64,000 bases of DNA from Spiroplasma sabaudiense Ar-1343 (GCF_000565215.1 NZ_CP006934.1:930001-994000); one strand, 5' to 3'. Shown: positions 46,627 to 58,547, numbered from the stretch's first letter. Made by a program: numbers and translations. Notes: generated from the letters alone by a model not told the origin.

Positions 46627-48522
46627 TTAGTCTCCAATCTTAAATTCATTAAATAGTAATTGTGGAGTGGTATTAATCAGCAACTCATTGACTTTTTCAA
46701 TTTCACTAAATTTTTCAGCGATATTAGCTAAAATTTCTAAGTGTAAATTATTGCTTGAAGCAATTCCTACAATAAAGTTTACTGGTTCATCAAATTTTAC
46801 TGGATCTTTATAATGTAAAATAACGATACCTGAATTTATAATCATTTCTTGACTGCCATCTTCACCATGAGGAATTGCAATTTTATTTCCAATATAAGTT
46901 GTTACTTTTGCCTCGCGTCTAAGCATTGAAGAAATGTATTCTGGTTTTGCATAACCTAAATCAACTAGTTTTTTTCCAGCTCTAGTAATGGCATCTGTTT
47001 TTGATTCGCTGGGTAAATTTGTTTCTATGTTTTCTATTTTTAAAATGTTTTGCATCTCTGTATTTCTCTTTTCCATTTTTTGTTTATAAAATATTTCATT
47101 CAATTTTTCATGAATAATTGCTTTATTTTCGACACTAAAAATTACTGGCAGGTGAAGCGTGTTTTGTGCATTTGTATTTGTTATTTCAATTGAGGAAATG
47201 ACCAAATCAAATTGGTCAATAATTTTGTTATTAATAAAAGCAAATGGCATCGCCTCAATATAAGCTCGCTTATAAATCGTTTTTAAATAAGTGGCTAACA
47301 TTTTACTTTGACCCATCCCTCCAATACAAACAGTTAAAATTTTCATAGGTAAATTGTAAAGTTGGGTGTCCAATCAAACTGTTAGATAAATAAAAATTCC
47401 ATAAGTAATTTGATCTTGATCGTTTTCAACTAAAAAATATTTATTAATCGTACGTCTTAAGTGAATTCACAAGTACTGATAATTATTAATATAGTTTTTT
47501 ATTTTTGAAATATAATTTTTTATTGATAAGTCATATTTTAAATTGTTTTCAACTAAACTATTTTCCAAATGCGAGCGAATGTTTTGCAAAATGTCTTCAT
47601 CAAAGTTTAGTCCTGAGTTAAGCAAATTTTTTACCAGAATTTTGATTTCATTTATGCATCTTTCAATAACTTCGTTTTTTTCAGGTTTAATAGTTTTTTT
47701 ATTAAACCGTTCGATTAACTGACTGGTATCGTTTTTTGTTACTATATTCTGAATTATTATTTTTATATCAGGATTTGAATTTTCTAAAAACAGATTCAAA
47801 ATTTTTTTATTGCATTCATCGTTAATCCAAATTGTAATTAACATCGCTAGTAAGATTGTGTCAATCTCATTTCACTCAATGTTTTCTTTTGTAATTAAGT
47901 TTATTAGATTTGAATAAATTGTATTAAAATTATCGATTTGATAATTATTCTTTAAGATTTTATATATGTAACTATTGAAAAAGTTTTTGACGAATTGATT
48001 TTTAATAAAGCTGGTTGTTTGATTAGATAAGAAGTTCAAAAATATTAAATCAATAAAAATTGCATGTTTGTGATGGGGAGCTAATAAATTAATTGTTAAA
48101 CCTTTTTTCAAATCATTTGAAATTATTGCCTCATATTTTAAAAGAACATTGTTGAGATCCTTAAAATCATTTTGAACTTGGGTTGTTGGTACTTCCAAGT
48201 CATCTGCTAAGTCCAATATGGTTATTTTTTCATCGGTTTTCATAAAGTGGTTAAAAATATAAATTAAACGCTCGTGCTTAGTAAATTTATCTTTGTCATC
48301 GCTTAAACTTTTTCACATTGCACTTGTGTCACCAATTAGTGTCAGTTTGCCTTCAAAACTTTTAACAAATAAATCATATTTTTTAAAATAAACATTTATA
48401 CTTTGAACTGCTCGCAAAATAGTTTTTTCAGAAGTTGAAAACTTATTGCTAAGCTGGGAAACTAAAATAGTTTTGTAATTTAAAAGCAAATAAACAATTT
48501 GTTCATTTCGATCTGAATTCAT
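46627..48522 (-). CDS. mtlR: Mannitol operon regulator MtlR with fused MtlF-like EIIA domain
   Basis: 631 aa. N-terminal helix-turn-helix domains (about 1-110) are followed by degenerate PRD-like regions (about 115-370), an EIIB-Gat-like domain with Cys399 in ILTVCIGGMGQSK, and a C-terminal EIIA with His552 in GNKIAIPHGEDGS. PRD regulators of this family are activated or inhibited by PTS phosphorylation. The EIIA part (from about 490) closely resembles free MtlF. No separate mtlF is in the operon, so this domain may also feed phosphate to MtlA. ATG start with AAAGGAGTT upstream. Confidence 0.87.
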
Positions 48523-48523
48523 T

Positions 48524-50065
48524 CTATCTTAACTCCTTTTCTTTAGTAGCGACTACTTGAATTTCTTCAATAATATTTTTGTAAAAATTGTTATCTAAAA
48601 AATTTGAAATACTTCGATGAATTGCTTTAGGACATTTTTTCATTGCCAAAGGAGTTAAAGCACTTTGAGTGATAACAAATTCACTGTTTTCAGGAAGTTC
48701 TTTGATTGGAAAGTTTTTAACTTCAATTTCTAAATCCGCTGCCTTTAAATGTTTACGAAGCAATCCAGCCCCCATTGCACTTGAACCCATTCCAGCTTCG
48801 CAGGCAAAGATGATTAGTTGCGGTTTTTTCATTTCCTCTTGTAGTTTTAATACATTAGATTTTTTACCTTTTAATTCTAAAGTTTTTTTAGTAGCAAGAT
48901 TTAAATCAATCATTCCTTGTTTAGAGTATTTTTTACGATTAATTATAAAAATTAATGCGGCAGTACCAAATGCAGTGGCACTACTTGCTAGTATTCCAAC
49001 ACTCAATCACAAATAGTTTAATCCAGAGGATTGAGCGAAAATAAAGATCGCAATAATTGATCCTGGGCTTGCGGGCGCTATAAGACCAACATTAAAAATT
49101 TGAAAAATAGCGTTACCAGCAATTCCGCCCCCAATTAAAGCTAGCAGCATTTCAAAACGCATCAGTACAAATGGGAAATATACTTCGTGAATTCCCCCAA
49201 ATAAGTGAATCACGCTAGCTCCAGCAGCATTTCCCCTAGATTTTTTATCAAATAATATAATGGCAACTAGCAATCCAAACCCTGGTCCGGGATTGGCTTC
49301 TAATAAAAATAAAACACTTTTGCCGTGTTCTGCAACCAATTGAGTTCCGATTGGAGTTAAAACCCCATGATTAATAGCATTGTTTAAGAATAAAACCTTT
49401 GCTGGTTCAATAATTATTGCTGCCAAAAAGATCATTGAATTATTTATTAAAAATTCAACTGCTTTGGCAAAAGCTCACGAAATTGAATTGAAGACATAAG
49501 GCATTCCATAGAACGAGCCAACACACATTATGGCTCCCAAAATTCCCAAACTAAAATTATTGACAAGCATTTCAAAACCTTGTTTAATGCGATTTTCCAC
49601 TAGTTTATCAAAACCTTTTAAAATTCCTGCAGCAAGTGGACCGACCATCATTGCTGCCAAAAATTGTGGTGATGGTGTGGAACCGTCAATAAAGCCAGGG
49701 TTGACTTGATTTCCCGCAATTACTCCAAATACCACAAGGGTTGCAACCATTCCCCCGCGGGTTCCATGAACAATTTTTCCTGCATTAAATGCAATCAAAG
49801 TGGGTAAAAGGTAAGTCATCATATTAACAATGATATAGTCATTGATTATCGCCACAGGAGTTCACCCTGTTGGGATGAAAAATGCTGTCAGTAGTCCTCA
49901 AGCAATCATGATTCCAATCATTGGCATAATCATTGAACTTAATCAGCCCCCAAACTTTTGAATTCGCCGAACAATAGTTTGCTTGTCAAAGTTGCGCTTT
50001 CAAAAAAGTTTATGACGTTCTTTGGAACTTAATTTACTATCAAGTTCTTTTATTACTTCTTTCAT
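48524..50065 (-). CDS. mtlA: PTS mannitol-specific EIICB component
   Basis: 513 aa. The EIIC domain spans residues 1-350, with MPMIGIMIAWGLL, NAGKIVHGTRGG and the GIHEVYFPFVLM motif that marks mannitol permeases. The EIIB domain follows with phospho-Cys422 in IFACEAGMGSSAMGAG. There is no EIIA domain, so an external EIIA is required. First gene of the mtlA-mtlR-mtlD operon. ATG start; the end is separated from mtlR by 1 nt. It imports and phosphorylates D-mannitol at the membrane. Confidence 0.94.
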
Positions 50066-50233
50066 AGTTTTCACCTCATAATAATTTTGACACCCAAGAA
50101 ACACAAACCATAACATTTTTGGAAATTTTTTGTCTTTTTAATGTACAAAAAATAGAAAAAATAGAAAATATAAGAACTATTTTTGATATAGTTATAATGA
50201 CTAGCAGCATTGTAGTTGTTGGTGGGAGGATAT

Positions 50234-51463
50234 ATGAACATTTATTCTAGCGCAGTAAATGAGGCAATCTCCAAGACCCTTCTGGACTGACCCCTGTGGT
50301 CAGCTATAATTGCCACAATTTCAGTAATTTCTTTGGGATTTATTTTAACCGTTAAGGGGATTATAAATAAGGATTGGGATCAAGCATTTATAAAGTTTGT
50401 GATGCTCTTGGGGTTGCCCTCGTTAGTACTAAAAAGCTTTTTAGCAGATATTGATATTGATAAATTCATTTCAGAATTATCTGTTATCATCTTAGGATTT
50501 ATTTTTTATCTAATTATGACAATGGTATCGCGAGTTTTCTTTTTGAAATATAACCGCGACATCCAAGATACTTTAGCAATGTGTGTTTCATTGGGTTCTA
50601 CTGCTTACTTTGGGTTACCATTAATTCGTGAAATGTTTGGAACCCCCGGAGAGCTAACCGCCAATAACTTTAACATTTCTTATTGAGTATTTTTGTGTTC
50701 TGTTGGCTTTCTAATTATGAGCAAAGATAACACAATAACAACTCAAGTAGGGTTATTTACTAAAACAGAATTAAAATTAAAAAAAGAAAATTTGACTCCT
50801 GCAGAAATGGAACTGCTTTTAAAAGACCAAACCCAATTAAAAAAACAATTAAAACAAGATGGATTAGTCGAAGCTCGTAAAATGCGTAACGCTAATTTGA
50901 AAAAAATTTTTTCAAATCCAGTTTTAATAGCCACCATGATCGGCTTCTTTATTTGGGCAACTCAACTTATTCCAGGAATTCGTTTTGTATCATATAACGG
51001 GGTTGACAAGTTTTCTCCATTAAGAGTTGATTTAATTTTTCCTCCAATTGCAAATATTCTAACTGCACTGGCGGCTGTTTGTACGCCACTGGCATGAATC
51101 GCGATTGGGATGAAAATGGCTAAAGGAAATATTAAAAAAGCCATTAAGGATAAAAATGTCTGATATGCTACTTTTATTCGTATTATTGTTGTTCCAATTA
51201 TTGCTTTAATATTAACTATTATTGTCGCAACCATTGGTAATGCAAGTGGGGGTTGAACAATTGATGGCATCCAATTATCTGTTATTTTAATTATGGCAGC
51301 GACTCCCCCAGCTAACGTAATTGTAGTTTATGCAATCAACTTTGATAAGGAGCCAGAGTTGGCCTGTAATTTAACTTCAATTTCAACAATTGCCGCAATT
51401 GTCACTATGCCAATTTGAACTGTAATTGGGGCCGTTCTTGGTTCTACACCAATTTTTAACTAG
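50234..51463 (+). CDS. AEC-family (auxin efflux carrier-like) transporter
   Basis: 409 aa with about 9-10 membrane segments in two halves separated by a charged cytoplasmic loop (residues 170-225). The first half includes MCVSLGSTAYFGLPLI and the second AATPPANVIVVYA, both matching the AEC/malate permease family. The substrate is probably an organic acid such as malate. It is divergent from mtlA, with 168 bp between. ATG start with GGGAGGA; TATAAT at 50193-50198. UGA-Trp throughout. Confidence 0.8.
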
Positions 51464-51470
51464 AAAAAAT

Positions 51471-51503
51471 AAAAAATTGCATCGATTAAGATGCAATTTT
51501 TTT
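51471..51503 (+). terminator. Terminator of the AEC transporter gene
   Basis: AAAAAATTGCAT and ATGCAATTTTTTT arms around CGATTAAG, 7 nt after the stop. It also lies 33 nt beyond the convergent lipoprotein gene and may serve both. Confidence 0.8.
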
Positions 51504-51535
51504 AATAATATTTTTTAAAAATTTATAATTTAATA

Positions 51536-53281
51536 TTAATCGGTGATAAATTTTCAAATTGTTTTTTCTCCAAGTCCAGCAAGCGCTCCTCTAGACCCAA
51601 ACTGAAAAGATGGTGTCAGACCACGGTTCGATGAGAAGTTAGAAAAGAAGTAAACCTTTAAAGATGGTGGGTATCATCTAATTTTAGGATCGTTAAATAT
51701 GTAAATATCACCTTTCTTGTTATATTGAATAAACTCTAGTAAAGGAGTGTACAGAGCTTGGAGAGGCGTTGCTATATTAGTTGAAAGATTTAAATTATTT
51801 TTAAAATTTAATGCTTCTTGATTTGCCTCAAATAAGTCATCAACATAATCAATAAATGGTAGTTTTACATCATAGGAATTTCAGGTTTTTGGTTTGTTTA
51901 GATAATAATTTAGCTCAGGATTAGATTCCTTGTTGAATTTATCAAAATTAAATAACTTTTTAACTACATAGTATGAGTCATTTCAAAATTGATTTTCTAG
52001 TTCTTGAGTATTTGCAAACAAAACATCTTGGCGAACCTCAATAAATATTTTTGGCAGCTCAAACTCATCATTTCCATATTTTAGTTTAATGTTTGAGAGC
52101 GAGGTTTTAAACAAGGCAATTGTTTTTTGGTCTTTTTGAACATCAAGTTCAAATTGAGATCCTTGTTGTTCTAAATCTTTAAAACTTAAGCTTTCACTAT
52201 ATTTTAGGTTTAAATTATAGAAATTAAATAGTCTTGACATCCCCGAATGACTATTTACCAAAGCATCATAGTTGGCAATTCTAGGATTTGTTGCTTTTGA
52301 AAAAGTGGTTGAATCTTTTTTTTGGGTTTCTTCTATAAATCTATTTTCTTGTTGTTGATCACCTCATAGAGCGTCTTTTAGAATTGACACAGGTCCTCCC
52401 TCAACACTTCAGTAAAATTTTTCATCTGTGTAAGTATGTGCTGAGTCATCAGATTCATTTTGACTAGTTTGTAATTTTAGGGAATTGCTTTCTGCAGTAA
52501 CTAAACCTTGACCTGCATTTGTAATTACAATATTTAAGAAATCTTTAATCTGATTATTAATAGTTTGATCGGTTGTAATATCTTTAGCTGTTTGGTTCAA
52601 ATTTCCTTTATTACTTAAGAACCTAAATGAGTTTGCATTATCCTTGTTGTTAAATTGTTTTAAATATTCATCTTGAACTTCCTTAAATAAATCAACAACA
52701 TTAACATCTTCAAAAATAGTTATTTGACTCACAAATTTAATTGTTTCATATGAGGCTGCTCCATTTTTATCTTGGTAGTAAACATCGCTAGAAACTTCTA
52801 ATTCAATTGTTACTGCGTTTGAGTCAGCCTTTAAAATGAATTTAAAGGCTTTTAAGTCATAACCATTTTTAAGGGGGTTTTGACCATCAATTAGTAATTG
52901 TTTATAATTAGGATTTGTTACTATTGTTCTTTGCACCTCAGATTCTACCTTATCTCAGTTAATAAGGTATTTCAGGCTGGATTCAATACTTTTATAGTAA
53001 ATGCTTGAAGAGTTATTAAAATCATTGAAATGTGCTCTTATTGTTTGGTAATCATATTCAAAGTAATCAGTCTGGTCGCTAATGAAGAAAACTTTATCAA
53101 AATCATTTTTCAAATTTCTTTGAAAAATTGTATTAATGTCAGCTATCATATTACTTTTCATATTATCAAAATCAAATAGGTCTTCCAAATCATTTTCTGA
53201 TTTATCTTTACAAGCTACAACACTTAATGGTGCTGAAACAACCAATGATGCTGTTGCTAAAATTGATAATAGTTTTTTCAT
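51536..53281 (-). CDS. Putative surface lipoprotein
   Basis: 581 aa with a signal peptide and lipobox SVVAC (Cys24). The mature region is hydrophilic, with a Trp- and aromatic-rich C-terminus. I do not recognise a family. A decayed paralogue lies at 59443-60766: signal peptides agree almost residue for residue and several internal blocks align. ATG start with AAAGGAAAA. The promoter region contains a cluster of TTATAAG-type inverted repeats at 53303-53350. Confidence 0.75.
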
Positions 53282-53584
53282 AACTAGATTTTCCTTTCTG
53301 TACTTATAATAGTACTAATACTATTATAAGTGTATTTTACTTATAAGTTTACTTTTTATGAAAAAAATATAAAATAAATCATTATTTTTATAACCGATTG
53401 TCTGTCATTTAGTCAAAATTAGTTTAACTACCGCTAGTAAATGAGTCCAAATACTAGATAATCTTTGAAAAAACTAACTAATTTGGGTATCAAAATTTTC
53501 TTTAGGTTATTATCTTGTTTTAAATTTAAAAAATATTTTTTAAAAAAAATAGTTTACGGTTTAAAAATCAACTATAATAGGAAA
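53282..53584. other. Divergent promoter region between two surface-protein genes
   Basis: About 300 bp between the minus-strand lipoprotein (start 53281) and the transcribed leader of the plus-strand cassette. It holds the inverted-repeat cluster at 53303-53350 and a plus-strand TATAAT at 53573-53578. A TTG-initiated ORF here is weak and not called. Confidence 0.5.
53303..53350. promoter_or_regulatory. Inverted-repeat cluster at the lipoprotein promoter
   Basis: CTTATAATAGTA and TACTATTATAAG, 12-bp perfect arms with a CTAA centre (53303-53330), are followed by the palindrome ACTTATAAGT near 53340. TATAAT occurs in both arms, so the repeat overlaps a likely -10 for the lipoprotein gene starting at 53281. 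It looks like an operator. Confidence 0.55.
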
Positions 53585-53700
53585 AGGATTGAGATAAAAG
53601 GGCTTATCTCTTGTTTCCGAGATGCTGGTCATCGAACTTACAGGAAATGTTGAATCAGTTTTAGTAGATTAATTAAAAGCTAAAACCAACATTTAAAACA
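53585..53700 (+). ncRNA. Structured 5' leader of the membrane-protein/lipase cassette
   Basis: Between a predicted -10 (53573-53578) and the RBS at about 53702 lie two strong hairpins. GAGATAA pairs with TTATCTC at 53591-53610. A longer element pairs AAATGTTG (53645-53652) with CAACATTT (53687-53694), enclosing GTTTTAG (53658-53664) and CTAAAAC (53680-53686). The long stem ends 8 nt before AAAAAGGAGAA. TTTCC and GGAAA between the two may add a third pairing. It does not match any riboswitch consensus I know. Confidence 0.5.
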
Positions 53701-53713
53701 AAAAGGAGAACAT

Positions 53714-54640
53714 ATGAAAAACTTATCCAAAAAGGTACGTAAATTTTTGCTTGCCTCAATTGCAAGTTTTATGGGTTTGATTTTTATTTTAGGTATGGGG
53801 CTGTCCCTGCCTGGAATGGGGATTGAATCTTTAAAATTTATTAATAGCGTTAAAGATACTGTCAACAAAAATTTTCCAAAAGGTAAATTTGTTATTGATG
53901 GGAATGGTCAATTTTTTGAATATGCCATGGAAAAATCGGTGCGCTCATCTTACACAGCAGACGTAATGTCTGCAACCAATTGGTATGAAGATAGCTCATT
54001 AAATCAAAAACACGAAGAAGAATATCTAGAATTCGCTAATAATTGATTTGATAACCGCTGAGGAAGGGCTATTGAAAACAAGGAAGATGTTGATTTAAAT
54101 GATGTTTCAATGGACTTGATTATTTTTGATCAGGCTTTTGCTGCAAAATATCATAGCTTCGGGTATGTAAATCCTGGAATTACTTGAATTTGGCATAAAG
54201 GAGTTATTGCCGATTTATTATCACCAAACCTAGCTAAACGCCATGTGTACCAAGACGCTTTAGAAAAACAAACGATTATTGATCAAGATATTTATGACCA
54301 AAACGTTGAACATTCAGGACCCGGACTTGGAGGCATTAAGGTAAAAAGTTCATACGGAGCTTATTTAGTTAATAACAAGGTTTGATTTGTCAATATGCAA
54401 AGAGAAAATGTCAAATTTGCAATGACTGCGGCATTAGGTGGCAGTGTATTTAAAAATAAAAAATTAACCGAGAATGATTTGCCAGGGTTAATTGATGCAA
54501 ATAGACTTTATCATCCAAATTTTACAGCAGCTTTAAGAACTACAGCAGCAGGAGTTGGAATGCTAATAATCGTTTTCCCTATCATCTTAATTTTTGGAGT
54601 CACTGCAATTGTATATATTTACATCGCAAACAAAAAATAG
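53714..54640 (+). CDS. Bitopic membrane protein of the lipase/lipoprotein cassette
   Basis: 308 aa, not recognised. An N-terminal membrane segment (about residues 10-33, with FMGLIFILGMGLSLPGMG) and a C-terminal one (about 278-303, IIVFPIILIFGVTAIVYIYI) flank a domain of about 240 residues rich in Trp. That domain is likely exposed outside the cell. ATG start with AAAAGGAGAA. It is the first gene of the three-gene plus-strand cassette, 14 nt before the lipase gene. Confidence 0.72.
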
Positions 54641-54654
54641 AAAGTGAAACTACA

Positions 54655-55755
54655 ATGAAAAAATTATTACAAATAATGGCAACCCTAAGTTTGCTAACAA
54701 GTGCATCGCTTCCATTAGCTAGTTGTACAATTCCTCAAAAAGAAAATTTTAATGCCGATGATTTAATTGGAAAAAACATTGATACTAGCAAACAAGTAGA
54801 CGATTCAAATAATCAGGGATTATTTACAAATTTTTATACAGTTGGTGATAGTCTTTCAGATACCGGAGCACTGATAGGATCAATCAATCAACAATTTGGA
54901 TTAAATTTGGAAATTGATTCACCAAGTTGAAATAATTCTTTTACAAATTCTGACACAGCTGCCAAAAAATTAGCTATCCGTTTAGGGTTTAATACAGATG
55001 ATTGAAATTATGCCTATAACTTCGGTAAACAAAATCACCACGGTAATAATTATGCGGTTGGGGGCGCAACTGCTAGCTCAGTTACTGGGGGTGGTGGATT
55101 ACTTCTAAATAAATTTAAAATAAAAAGTCAAACTGAGGCTTTAATTCGCCAGCACAAAGTTAAAAAAACTGATTTAGTTTTTTTTGAAATTGGAGGAAAT
55201 GATTTATTTCAAGTAATTGGAAAAAGCCAAAAATTTCAACAAGAAAAAATAGAAGAAGCGATTGAAGAAATCAGACAAGCACTTTTGGTTTTATTGAACA
55301 ATGGGATTGAGCACATTATTGTTATGAATGCACCAGATGTAAGTAAAATTCCAAGTTACAATACTCAAAGCGAAAAAGTAAAACAGGAAGCTCACAATTT
55401 AAGTCAAGAATTTAACGAGCAATTTCAAGAAATCTTTGATGACTTGGATAAAAAACACCCAAACAAACTAAAGATGTTTGATTTGTATACCGAATTTAAT
55501 ATTATGTTGGACAAGTTCGAAGAAGAAGTTGACGGTGGTGACTCAAAAACAGCTTGTGTAAATATGAACACTGATTTAAACACGATTGCCAACCAACAAA
55601 AAATTGAAATTAAATTTGAGTCAGGATGCAGTTTGGAAAAATTAGATCAACACTTTTTCTTTGACGGTGTTCACCCTACTGAATGAGGTCATGAATATGT
55701 TGCTGAAAAGTTATACCAACTAGCACTGGAATGGGAGGAACCAAACAATGCGTAA
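54655..55755 (+). CDS. GDSL/SGNH-family lipase or esterase lipoprotein
   Basis: 366 aa. Signal peptide with lipobox PLASC (Cys24), so the enzyme is anchored on the outer face. Block I is YTVGDSLSDTGAL with nucleophile Ser66, block III contains EIGGNDLF, and block V is D337GVHPTEWGHE with catalytic Asp337 and His340. The family hydrolyses lipids and esters; host membrane lipids are a reasonable target. It overlaps the next lipoprotein gene by 8 nt. Five UGA-Trp. Confidence 0.9.
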
Positions 55756-57793
55756 ACTATTGACTATTTTAGGAGCAATTTCCCTAACCGCTTCGGCTGG
55801 ATCGGCCACAGCCGCTTGTACAATTAAAGAAAGTTTTAATTTTGAGAATGCGTACAAAGTAAACAATATAAACAACTTAGCAATTGCCACTGCTCAAGCA
55901 AGTAAAAGTTTAGCACTTAACAGCGAGAATGGCTTTGATAGTGATTTTATTTCAAATAATTATTTGGCTCCAGCTGTAATTGAAGATACTTTTGAAAATT
56001 TTGAGACAAAGGAATTTAATAACTCAAAAAGATTACGTTTTAATAAAGTTTTTAAAACCTACTTTAACACCATTTCTCCAATAAATAAAAATGAAATTAC
56101 AACAGATCTAAATCTGGATGGAGGTAAAAAACCCTCAGCTGGTTCATTGTTAGATTCAATTGCTGGATTTAGTTCAGTAATTGAAATGATTGCAAAAGGT
56201 AATTTTTTTGAAGGAATCGTTGGCCTAATCTCGAAAACAGAAATGATCGCAAAGGTTCTAGACCCCCTTTTAGCAAAAACAATTGCTGGGTTATTGTCAA
56301 AAGAAATTTTGCAAAGTTTTGGGCAAGCTTTTGATTTAGGAGTATATGAGGGAATGACTTTCCAAGATGTTTTACAAAATGGAATGAATAGTCTTTCAAA
56401 TGGGATGGCTAGAATATTTTTAAAAGATAAAAATATTGAGTATGCCAAAATTGGAGTAAAAAACTCTAAAGAAAATACCAATTTAGCTTTAGAAAATTTA
56501 ACAAACGTTTTATTAAACTTCTCATCAGTTGATTTTCAGTTTGACATTGCTGAAAACCTAGAGGCTTTTGCAGAAATAATTCATTTTGGAATTATCTTAA
56601 TGGTTTATATCAATCAGTTTGACCAATATAGAACCCACAAAGTTTCTAATCCAGCCCAACTTTTCGTTGATGGTCAAAAAAATTTAACAACCTTAAAGAG
56701 CGTTCGAAATAAAAAATTTGAAATCAATGATTCTCTAATTAACATTAAACAACTTGTTGCAAATTGTTCGTTCTACTTGAATCCAGATGAAGATGATCCA
56801 AATGGCTATAATTTTCAGCGCTTAATTTCAATTTTGTTTGAAGGAGAGACAAATATTTTTGTTAGAAAAAGTGCGGGAATTAATTGACTTGTTAAACCCG
56901 TTATTAAAGTGCTAGAAAAATTATCCCCAGAAATTTCAAAGTTTTCTGGACAGACTGAACATATTTTTATTTCATTGTTAAATGATATGGCTCGCCAAGA
57001 TAACATTAACGATATTTTGAATATCATATCTTTGATTGAAGGCACATTGCCCGATGATATGAAAGCAATAATTGCTAATATCAAGGCTGATGAAGCAATT
57101 AAAAACAATTTATATAAAGAAATATATCGTGAAGATGGAATTTACCGTTTAGGAGTTATTTTTGGTTTAAATCCAAGTGAGGATTTTGGGAATTTAAGCA
57201 TTAAAAATTTTCTCAATAACTCAACAGGGATACTTTTAGATCCTGCAGCCAAAGCTTTAGAAGTTTCACGTTATGAAGTAGTTTCTTCAAACAACGTTAT
57301 TAACTTGCAAACTCTAGGAAAGATGTTTAATTCGTTAGCACAAGATGAAGAATGAAAAGATAACAATGGTAAAAAAGTGACAACAACGGTTCTAGAACAC
57401 GCCCTTTTAGATTCTAAAAACTTTTTTGAAGTTTTGGGATTTGATCCAGAGAATAAAAATTTCAAAGAAAACAGTTCCCTGAGCCTTCTAAAAAAATTCT
57501 TAAGTGAAGGTTTAGAAAGTTTTAAAGAAGTCGACACTATTTTCAGGGCGGCATCTGAAAAAACAGTCAATAAAAACAATATTCTTTTAGCAGAAATTCA
57601 AAGCTCACTAATTACTGAAAGTTGAAGTTTTGAAATTGAAAATTCAGAATTATTTCACGATGATTTAATCAAAAATTTTAGTATAGTTTTAAACCATGAA
57701 ACCGAAGACAAAACTTTTAGTTACAACATAAGTGCCAAGAGAATAAATTCTGGCTATTTCAAAATAGATAGTTTTTTAAAAAGAAATTCTTAG
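55748..57793 (+). CDS. Large lipoprotein, MOLPALP-like
   Basis: 681 aa. Signal peptide and lipobox ATAAC (Cys24). The mature part is predicted mostly helical with amphipathic stretches (NNLAIATAQASKSL, SNNYLAPAVIEDTF). Its start just after the lipid Cys and its coupling to a GDSL lipase agree with what I recall of the MOLPALP lipoproteins of Mollicutes; this is not verified by search. It begins inside the lipase gene, so the two are translationally coupled. Function unknown; it may chaperone or target the lipase. Confidence 0.68.
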
Positions 57794-57802
57794 TAAAACA
57801 TA

Positions 57803-57837
57803 AATAATCCGCACAATTCAGTGCGGATTATTTTTTT
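57803..57837 (+). terminator. Terminator of the lipase/lipoprotein cassette
   Basis: AATAATCCGCAC and GTGCGGATTATT, 12-bp arms around AATTCA, followed by a T-run. It lies 10 nt after the stop and is the most GC-rich hairpin in the window. Confidence 0.88.
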
Positions 57838-57959
57838 ATTTTATTTAAGTGATTTTTTACTAAAATAAATTCTTAGTTTATAACAAGCCAACAATTTTTG
57901 AGTCTGCGCTTGCTATTTAATATTAAATGGTTTTTTAATTAGTATCAATTTATTGTCCT

Positions 57960-58547
57960 TTAAAAAAGTTTATTTTTTGTACTTTGAATTGAAATAAATC
58001 ATAGTGGCCAAGATATCAATATACCAAAGCCAGCAAAGCAAACAATTAATAAATGGCGCTTAAATAAAAGACCTCCAAGAATTCCCAAAAAAGAAATTAG
58101 CAAAAATAGTGTTAAAAACGTCAGAACTAGAACAATAGCAATTTCTTTCATAAAAGCGAAAACAATAATTCAAACCAAATTGTGAATCCCCGCGGCAATT
58201 AATAGTCAAAGTGTTGCTGTTGTAGCCTTTGAATAGTCATCGGAATTATTTGAATTTTCCGTGTTCTTTTTTTGCTTTTCAATTATTAATAAGGTGATTC
58301 CAAGAGGTAAGAAAATATAACCAATGAAGTATCACCAACGTTTTTTAGTTAAAGTTTCGTTCCTTAAATACTTTATTAGGCTTATAAAAAATGCCGCTAA
58401 TAAAATAAAGGCAAAAACAATATTTAAAGAAAACAATCAAATTGGTATTTGCTCAGTTCTTAGTGCAGTTAATGTTACTATACTGACAACTAATGTCAAT
58501 AATACGGTTAAATTAAAACTATTTAACAGTACAAGACTTTTTCGCAT
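57960..58547 (-). CDS. Hypothetical six-helix membrane protein
   Basis: 195 aa, too fragmented by UGA codons for standard-code ORF calling. It begins MRKSLVLLNSFNLTVLL and has six hydrophobic segments with a short polar loop (KQKKNTENSNNSDDYSK) in the middle. UGA-Trp include PIWLFSL, RWWYFIG and WLLIAAG. ATG start with AGGGGGG 4 nt upstream. No family recognised. It is convergent with the lipoprotein cassette. Confidence 0.7.

Noticed and set aside
50066-50233. mtlA promoter with TTGTGT and TATTAT 17 bp apart
   Set aside because: The implied start point would leave almost no leader and place the transcript start next to the mtlA ATG, so the match is probably accidental.
53465-53653. Plus-strand TTG-initiated 62-codon ORF in the leader of the lipase cassette
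   Set aside because: It spans a predicted promoter and the hairpin region, lacks a ribosome-binding site, and has no recognisable similarity; the sequence is better explained as promoter plus leader RNA.
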